DNA of 46,439 nt, from assembly GCA_900466575.1 (NCBI GenBank), contig UBMP01000012.1:1-46439 (forward strand). The letters are read 5' to 3'. Below, one piece after another: positions 42,036 through 46,439 of the stretch (positions are counted from its first letter, which is position 1; each line of letters begins with the position of its first letter). The position numbers were made by a program, and so were the translations under genes. The stretch is from Hyphomicrobiales bacterium (GTDB lineage: Bacteria > Pseudomonadota > Alphaproteobacteria > Rhizobiales > Rhizobiaceae). Below the pieces are notes generated by a model that was not told the origin of the DNA, ran no database searches, and saw only the letters and a list, made by a program, of their open reading frames with translations.

Positions 42036-43424
42036 ATGGCGTCGGGACAATGCGAAAAGGTGATGACGCTCATCCGCGAGCGGATTTCCGCTCGTACGCT
42101 TTTGCCGGGCGAAAAGCTGCCCTCCGTCCGCAGCCTTGCCGCGACAACCGGCATTTCCAAATCCACTGTCGTCGAGGCCTATGATCGGCTGGCGGCGAGC
42201 GGCCTCATCGAGCCGCGACGCGGTGCCGGCTTCTATGTCGGAAGCCAGCCGGTTCCGCATTCCTTGAAGACGGCGGCCCGACCGGTGGAACGCGCTGTCG
42301 ATCCGCTCTGGATGTCGCGCCAGGCGCTGGAGCCGCGTCCCGGCGTGCTCTCGCCCGGCTGCGGCTGGCTCCCGGAAAGCTGGATGCCGGAGGAAATCAT
42401 CGCCCGTGCGATGCGCAATCTCGCCCGCAGCGGTGGCGCGCCACTTACCGACTATTCGGAGCCGAAAGGCTTTGCACCCTTGCGCCAACTCATCGCCCGG
42501 CGTCTGGCGATGCGCGAGATCAATGTCGGCGCGGACGACGTGCTGTTGGCCGATTCGGCTTCCTCGGCGCTCGATCTCGTGTTGCGCTTCCTCACCGAGC
42601 CAGGCGACACGATCCTCGTTGACGATCCTTGCTATTTCAACTTCCTTGCGGGGTTGCGGGCAAACCGTCTCCGCGTGGTCTCCGTCCCCTTCGGTCCGGG
42701 CGGCCCGGATGTGGAGGCCTTCGCGCATCTCGCCGAAACCGAGCATCCGCGGCTCTATCTCACCAATGCCGGCCTGCAGAACCCGACCGGCTGGAAGCTC
42801 TCGCCGGTCACCGCGCACAAGGTGCTGAAGCTTGCCGAGCGCCATGATCTCCTGATCATCGAGGATGACATTTTCGGCGATCTGGAGGGCGAACCCGCGC
42901 CGCGTTATGCCGCCATGGACGGTCTGGAGCGGGTGATCGTCATCGGGAGCTTTTCCAAGACGCTCTCCGCCGCCTTCCGGACCGGCTACGTGGCCCTGAG
43001 GCCGGACTGGGTCGAGGACTTCACAGATTTCCGCATCGCCAGTCGCTTCGGCGGTAACCAGATGGCCGAAGCGCTGGTTCATGCCGTTCTCTCCGACGGC
43101 GCCTATCGCCGGCATCTGGACGGCCTGCGCAACCGGCTGATGGCGAGCGGCGACGCCGTTGCGCGCGAACTTGAGGCGCTCGGTTTCGCGCTGCTCAATC
43201 CGGCGCTGGGTGGCTTTTTCCTCTGGTGTCGATTGCCAGGGGGGCTCGAGGCAACAGCGCTGTCAAGGACCGCACTGGCACATGGCCTCGTGCTCGCTCC
43301 CGGCAATGTTTTCAGCCATGCCGGTAGCGCCCCGGACCTCATGCGGTTCAATGTCGCGCAGTGCGATCATCCGGACGTCTTCAGGCTGCTGAGGTCCGCG
43401 CTAGAAGAGGCGCGCAAAAAGTGA
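42036..43424 (+). CDS. MocR-family transcriptional regulator (GntR HTH plus aminotransferase domain)
   Basis: A 462-residue regulator with an N-terminal GntR winged helix (about 5-72: LPGEKLPSVRSLAATTGISKSTVVEAYDRL, SGLIEPRRGAGFYV) and a fold-type I aminotransferase-like domain. The domain keeps LTNAGLQNPTGW, the DDIFGDLEG aspartate region and the PLP lysine K308 in GSFSKTLSAAFRTGY. Such proteins sense vitamin B6 or amino compounds and usually regulate a neighbouring, often divergent, gene, here the EamA transporter. A terminator hairpin follows directly after the stop. Confidence 0.93.
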   Translation: MASGQCEKVMTLIRERISARTLLPGEKLPSVRSLAATTGISKSTVVEAYDRLAASGLIEPRRGAGFYVGSQPVPHSLKTAARPVERAVDPLWMSRQALEPRPGVLSPGCGWLPESWMPEEIIARAMRNLARSGGAPLTDYSEPKGFAPLRQLIARRLAMREINVGADDVLLADSASSALDLVLRFLTEPGDTILVDDPCYFNFLAGLRANRLRVVSVPFGPGGPDVEAFAHLAETEHPRLYLTNAGLQNPTGWKLSPVTAHKVLKLAERHDLLIIEDDIFGDLEGEPAPRYAAMDGLERVIVIGSFSKTLSAAFRTGYVALRPDWVEDFTDFRIASRFGGNQMAEALVHAVLSDGAYRRHLDGLRNRLMASGDAVARELEALGFALLNPALGGFFLWCRLPGGLEATALSRTALAHGLVLAPGNVFSHAGSAPDLMRFNVAQCDHPDVFRLLRSALEEARKK

Positions 43425-43455
43425 GAGGGCCGCCATGTCCCCACAGGCGGCCCTC
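43425..43455. terminator. Terminator hairpin between convergent genes
   Basis: A perfect 10-bp stem GAGGGCCGCC (43425-43434) with GGCGGCCCTC (43446-43455) starts right after the MocR stop and ends about 45 bases before the stop of the convergent peptidase gene. T tracts are weak on both sides, so strength is uncertain. Confidence 0.55.
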
Positions 43456-43499
43456 CATCACGTCCTTCCCCCTCCAGAAAAGGACGCTACGATTTAAGT

Positions 43500-44105
43500 C
43501 TACTTCCGCAGCGAGCCCACGAGCACGTCGCTGCCATTCTCGATCGTCACCCACTGGCCGGAATTCGCCGTCGATTGACGCTTGAGATAGTGATAGGGCG
43601 TGTCGGTCCAGAGCTTCACTTCGTTGTCGAGATTGTCGAGGATGTAGTCGCCCTGCGCGGTGCGGACAGTCAGAACAGCATGGCCCTCGCCATCCGGCTT
43701 CCGTACGACCGTGATCAGCAGCGTGTTGACCGGGAAACCCTTCTCGATCAGCAGCTTGCGCTTCAGCAGAACGAAATCCTCGCAATCGCCGGCGTCGACC
43801 GGATACGCCCAGACCTCGTCGCGGCCGTAAAGCTCCATGTCCGTCATCGGCACGATGGTCGAGTTGACGTGGTAATTGATGTCGCGGATCGTCTGCCAGC
43901 CGAAGCTTGTGAGCTTCGGAGCTGTCTGGTCGGAAGACTTCACGCTGCACTCGTCCTGATGGCTCTGGCAGAATTCGTAATGGCCGATCGGCTGCGAGGT
44001 CACGGCACCCGTGCGCATGGAAACGGGCGCAACGCCGACCGCATTGGCAGCCGAAGCCAGCGTCACTGCCAGGGCGAAAAACGCAATACCGAGCCTGAAT
44101 GCCAT
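43500..44105 (-). CDS. Transglutaminase-like cysteine peptidase (BTLCP family)
   Basis: A 201-residue periplasmic protein. A Sec signal peptide covers about residues 1-22 (MAFRLGIAFFALAVTLASAANA). The catalytic triad is visible as cysteine in VDAGDCEDFVLLKR, histidine in DGEGHAVLTVR and aspartate in DYILDNLDN. This is the family that includes LapG, the periplasmic protease that releases biofilm adhesins; no LapD or adhesin gene lies nearby, so its substrate is unknown. Extra cysteines in the N-terminal half (FCQSHQDEC) may form a disulfide. The start is the ATG at 44105; the GTG before it is unnecessary. Confidence 0.88.
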   Translation of the reverse strand: MAFRLGIAFFALAVTLASAANAVGVAPVSMRTGAVTSQPIGHYEFCQSHQDECSVKSSDQTAPKLTSFGWQTIRDINYHVNSTIVPMTDMELYGRDEVWAYPVDAGDCEDFVLLKRKLLIEKGFPVNTLLITVVRKPDGEGHAVLTVRTAQGDYILDNLDNEVKLWTDTPYHYLKRQSTANSGQWVTIENGSDVLVGSLRK

Positions 44106-44221
44106 CACGGGGACCCTTCAATTCTTAACAAACAGTTAAGAACCTGGGCCCCAAAGAGTCAATTACAAGCCTTGGCCGCTCCCGCCATTCTTTGAGACAT
44201 GGTTAAAATTGCAACGAATTG

Positions 44222-45013
44222 TTAACCATGATCGCCCGGCAGCAGCGCCTCGAGCGCCCGGCGCATCAGTGCCAGGTCCTCCGGCCGCGACAGGCGGTGG
44301 TCGCCATCCTTGACGAGGCTGATCACGACATCGTCGGCCGGCAGATGCTCGACCAGCTTCATCGCATGCCGCCACGGCACGTCCGGGTCCTGCATGCCTT
44401 GAAGCATATGGACAGGGCAGCCGGTTTCGATGATGCCGGTCAGCACCTTGTTCGTCCTGCCATCGTCCATCAGCTTCGCCGTGAAGATGTTGGGCTCGGG
44501 AGAGTACTCGGAATACTCTTCGAAATAGCCTCTCTCGACGAGGCTTTTGCGCTCGGTTTCTCCGAGCGACGGTTCGATGAGATCGAGCGTGAAGTCGGGT
44601 GCAGGCGCGATCAGCACCATGCCCTCGACCGTGGCCGTCTTCGTCTTGCGCAGTTCCGCCACCGCGCGCAACGCAATCCAGCCACCCATGGAGGAGCCGA
44701 TAAGGATAAGGCGTGAAAAGCCCGCATGGGCAATCACGGCGAGCGCCTCGTCCAGCCAGCGCGAGATGGTGCCGTCGCGGAACTCCCCACCCGACTCGCC
44801 ATGGCCGGAATAGTCGAGCCGCAGGCAGGCAAGCCCCTTGGCGCGAGCGAAACTTTCCAGCTCCAGCGCCTTCGTTCCCTTCATGTCGGAGCGGTAGCCG
44901 CCGAGCCAGACGAGCAGTGGCCTGTCCTTTGGCCCGTCGCTCAGGCGCCAGGCGATGTCACGAGCGTCTTCACCTCTTCCAACGGTGAGAAAATGGGGTT
45001 TTTCGTCTGCCAT
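44222..45013 (-). CDS. Alpha/beta hydrolase
   Basis: A 263-residue serine hydrolase. The nucleophile elbow is GSSMGG; the oxyanion region is VWLGGYRSDMKG; LRLDYSGHGESGG is the canonical DxxGxGxS-like loop. The acid is likely in MQDPDVPW and the base in KDGDHRLSR. The overall pattern resembles ABHD10-type thioesterases, but the substrate cannot be read. It stands alone between the peptidase and infC. Confidence 0.9.
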   Translation of the reverse strand: MADEKPHFLTVGRGEDARDIAWRLSDGPKDRPLLVWLGGYRSDMKGTKALELESFARAKGLACLRLDYSGHGESGGEFRDGTISRWLDEALAVIAHAGFSRLILIGSSMGGWIALRAVAELRKTKTATVEGMVLIAPAPDFTLDLIEPSLGETERKSLVERGYFEEYSEYSPEPNIFTAKLMDDGRTNKVLTGIIETGCPVHMLQGMQDPDVPWRHAMKLVEHLPADDVVISLVKDGDHRLSRPEDLALMRRALEALLPGDHG

Positions 45014-45100
45014 CGCGCGTCTCCGATCAGAATTATGACGGACTTACAACAGATTCGACGAAATAAGCACAGATGGTGATTTTTACGGCGAACCATGCTA

Positions 45101-45129
45101 TTGACTCGCGCACGTGAAAGCACACATTG
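45101..45129 (+). promoter_or_regulatory. Candidate infC promoter
   Basis: TTGACT (45101-45106) is a good -35; the -10 at about 45124-45129 (ACATTG) is poor. Position fits a short leader before infC. Confidence 0.3.
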
Positions 45130-45186
45130 CAGCGGACACAAAATCCCCGCGCACGTTTTCTGGAAACAATTGAGGAGAATACGACC

Positions 45187-45723
45187 ATTCGCAGACCATT
45201 CAAAGCCGACGCCCCCGTAAAGGATGGGCCTCGCGCCAACCGGGAAATTCGCCTGCCCCGCATTCAGCTCATCAATGAAGAAGGCGAGAACCTGGGCATC
45301 GTGCCCACGGACGAGGCGTTGAAGATGGCGGAAGAGGCGGGACTGGATCTCGTCGAAATCTCGCCGAATTCTGAACCGCCGGTCTGCAAGATCCTCGACC
45401 TCGGCAAGCTGAAATACGCCAACCAGAAGAAGGCGGCCGAAGCGCGCAAGAAGCAGAAGATCGTCGAGATCAAAGAAATCAAGATGCGTCCCAACATCGA
45501 CACCCACGACTATGAGGTGAAGATGAAGGCCATGAACCGCTTCTTCGAAGAAGGCGACAAGGTCAAGGTGACGCTGCGTTTCCGCGGCCGCGAAATGGCG
45601 CATATGGAACTCGGAATGAAGCTTCTGATGCAGGTCAAGGAAGACACGGTCAACATCGCTAAGGTTGAAGCCGAGCCCAAGCTCGAAGGCCGCCAGATGA
45701 TGATGGTTCTCGCGCCCAAGTGA
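45187..45723 (+). CDS. infC: Translation initiation factor IF-3, AUU start
   Basis: A 178-residue initiation factor that keeps ribosomal subunits apart and checks the start codon. The N-domain begins [21 protein letters not shown] and continues [21 protein letters not shown] lysine-rich linker joins it to the C-domain ([38 protein letters not shown]). No ATG, GTG or TTG in frame gives the family start. ATT at 45187 does, with GAGGAG at 45172-45177 spaced 9 bases away. AUU starts let IF-3 repress its own translation by start-codon discrimination. This is known for infC of other bacteria; here it is read from the sequence. Confidence 0.95.
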   Translation: MRRPFKADAPVKDGPRANREIRLPRIQLINEEGENLGIVPTDEALKMAEEAGLDLVEISPNSEPPVCKILDLGKLKYANQKKAAEARKKQKIVEIKEIKMRPNIDTHDYEVKMKAMNRFFEEGDKVKVTLRFRGREMAHMELGMKLLMQVKEDTVNIAKVEAEPKLEGRQMMMVLAPK

Positions 45724-45754
45724 GTGCGAGCGTTTCTGATCGCGAGATCAAAGG

Positions 45755-45779
45755 AGCCGTCCATTGGGCGGCTTTTTTG
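45755..45779 (+). terminator. Intrinsic terminator of infC
   Basis: AGCCGTCC (45755-45762) pairs with GGGCGGCT (45766-45773) around a 3-base loop and runs into TTTTTT. It starts 32 bases after the infC stop. Confidence 0.85.
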
Positions 45780-45854
45780 TTGTCTGCGGGCTGGCACGCC
45801 GGACGCAGATTGGTGTTATGTGCATGTGAATCATAAAGGATGGAAGGGAAAACC

Positions 45855-46412
45855 ATGACGAAACTGATCGGTATCTCGGGAAGCCTGCGCAAGGGTTCGC
45901 TCAACTCGGCGCTCTTGCGCGCCGCCGCCGGCCTCATGCCGGAGGGCTCCGAACTGGAGATCGGCACGATCCGCGGCATCCCGCTTTATGACGGCGATGT
46001 CGAGGAAGCGAGCGGCATTCCGGAAGCCGTCACCGTGCTGAAGGACAAGATCGTCGCCGCAGACGGCCTGCTGCTCGTCACGCCTGAATACAACAATTCC
46101 ATCCCCGGCGTCTTCAAGAACGCCATCGACTGGCTCTCCCGCGGTCCCGGCGGCGCCCGGATCGCCTTCTACAACAAGCCCATCGCCATCATCGGTGCCT
46201 CGCCGGGCGGCTTTGGCACCATCCTCTCGCAGAACGCCTGGCTCCCCACCATGCGCACCTTCGGCGCGGATCTGTGGACCGGCGGAAGGCTCATGGTGTC
46301 GCATGCGGACAAGGTGTTCGACAGAGAGGGGAGCCTTGCCGACGACAAGGTGAAGGAACAGCTTGCCGGCTTCCTGAAGGGATTTGCGGAGCATGTGGCC
46401 GGGCGGAAGTAG
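45855..46412 (+). CDS. NADPH-dependent FMN reductase
   Basis: A 185-residue flavodoxin-like reductase. The FMN phosphate loop is GISGSLRKGSLNSALL, and TPEYNNSIPGVFKNAIDWLSR is the second flavin-binding block, followed by GASPGGFGTILSQ. Homologues reduce quinones, chromate, azo dyes or FMN itself; no specific role can be given. The start at 45855 follows GAAGGG; the ATG at 45840 precedes that site. A repeat arm begins 10 bases after the stop. Confidence 0.92.
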   Translation: MTKLIGISGSLRKGSLNSALLRAAAGLMPEGSELEIGTIRGIPLYDGDVEEASGIPEAVTVLKDKIVAADGLLLVTPEYNNSIPGVFKNAIDWLSRGPGGARIAFYNKPIAIIGASPGGFGTILSQNAWLPTMRTFGADLWTGGRLMVSHADKVFDREGSLADDKVKEQLAGFLKGFAEHVAGRK

Positions 46413-46422
46413 CGGAGACTAG

Positions 46423-46439
46423 CCTCTCCCCTTGTGGGA
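46423..46439. repeat. Start of a third palindromic mosaic repeat, cut by window edge
   Basis: CCTCTCCCCTTGTGGGA matches the arms of the copies at 6520-6632 and 39779-39961. It begins just after the FMN reductase stop and continues past the window. Confidence 0.6.

Noticed and set aside
1-46439. Search for tRNA, rRNA, CRISPR arrays, transposases and integrases
   Set aside because: None recognised by eye; repeated units found are only the palindromic mosaic elements.

Overview
The window reads as a chromosomal segment of a GC-rich alphaproteobacterium of the order Hyphomicrobiales, most likely Rhizobiaceae. Indicators are the ffs-dnaX-ybaB order, the rpmI-rplT-pheS-pheT run, a ferritin-like/VIT1 protein (MbfA) preceded by an Irr-type iron control element, infC starting with AUU, a fused symporter/sensor kinase of the CrbS type, and short palindromic intergenic mosaic repeats typical of rhizobia. 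No tRNA, rRNA, CRISPR array, insertion sequence, integrase or phage gene was seen.

Layout. 1-1951: three tandem paralogous small secreted proteins of unknown function (the first cut by the window edge), each closed by a hairpin, with a palindrome-rich control region and a folded leader before the second. 2082-5910: a small membrane protein convergent with a 1180-residue SLC5/PAS/histidine kinase/receiver hybrid. 6084-7907: mscL, a mosaic repeat, and a class I/II aminotransferase. 8063-13325: a complete branched-chain-amino-acid-type (HAAT) ABC importer operon, from substrate-binding protein to LivF. 13326-13820 holds no convincing gene.

13821-23999: a fatty acid hydroxylase-type di-iron membrane protein, then a tightly overlapping plus-strand operon for an unusual sugar: glucose-1-phosphate cytidylyltransferase, RmlC-like epimerase, sugar C-methyltransferase, GT2-like glycosyltransferase, cobalamin-binding-type radical SAM protein with a TPR-like tail, NAD-dependent epimerase/reductase and a GT4-like glycosyltransferase. 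A homologue of the GT2-like protein faces it from the other strand. This is the best candidate in the window for an uncharacterised pathway: a CDP-linked, C-branched deoxysugar and its transfer to a surface glycan. galE and a DUF442-type phosphatase lie beside it.

25203-33129: nudC and a HIT protein (minus strand), SRP RNA, dnaX and ybaB (plus), then accessory genes: a YdeI/DUF1801 protein, a rifampin ADP-ribosyltransferase (arr), a lipoprotein, an SRPBCC protein, an acetylpolyamine amidohydrolase-like deacetylase and a TylF-type O-methyltransferase. recR, often found after ybaB, is not there.

33300-46412: translation and repair genes (pheT, pheS, rplT, rpmI on minus; recF and moeB on plus), mbfA, a divergent EamA exporter/MocR regulator pair, a transglutaminase-like cysteine peptidase, an alpha/beta hydrolase, infC and an NADPH-dependent FMN reductase. 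A repeat arm begins at the right edge.
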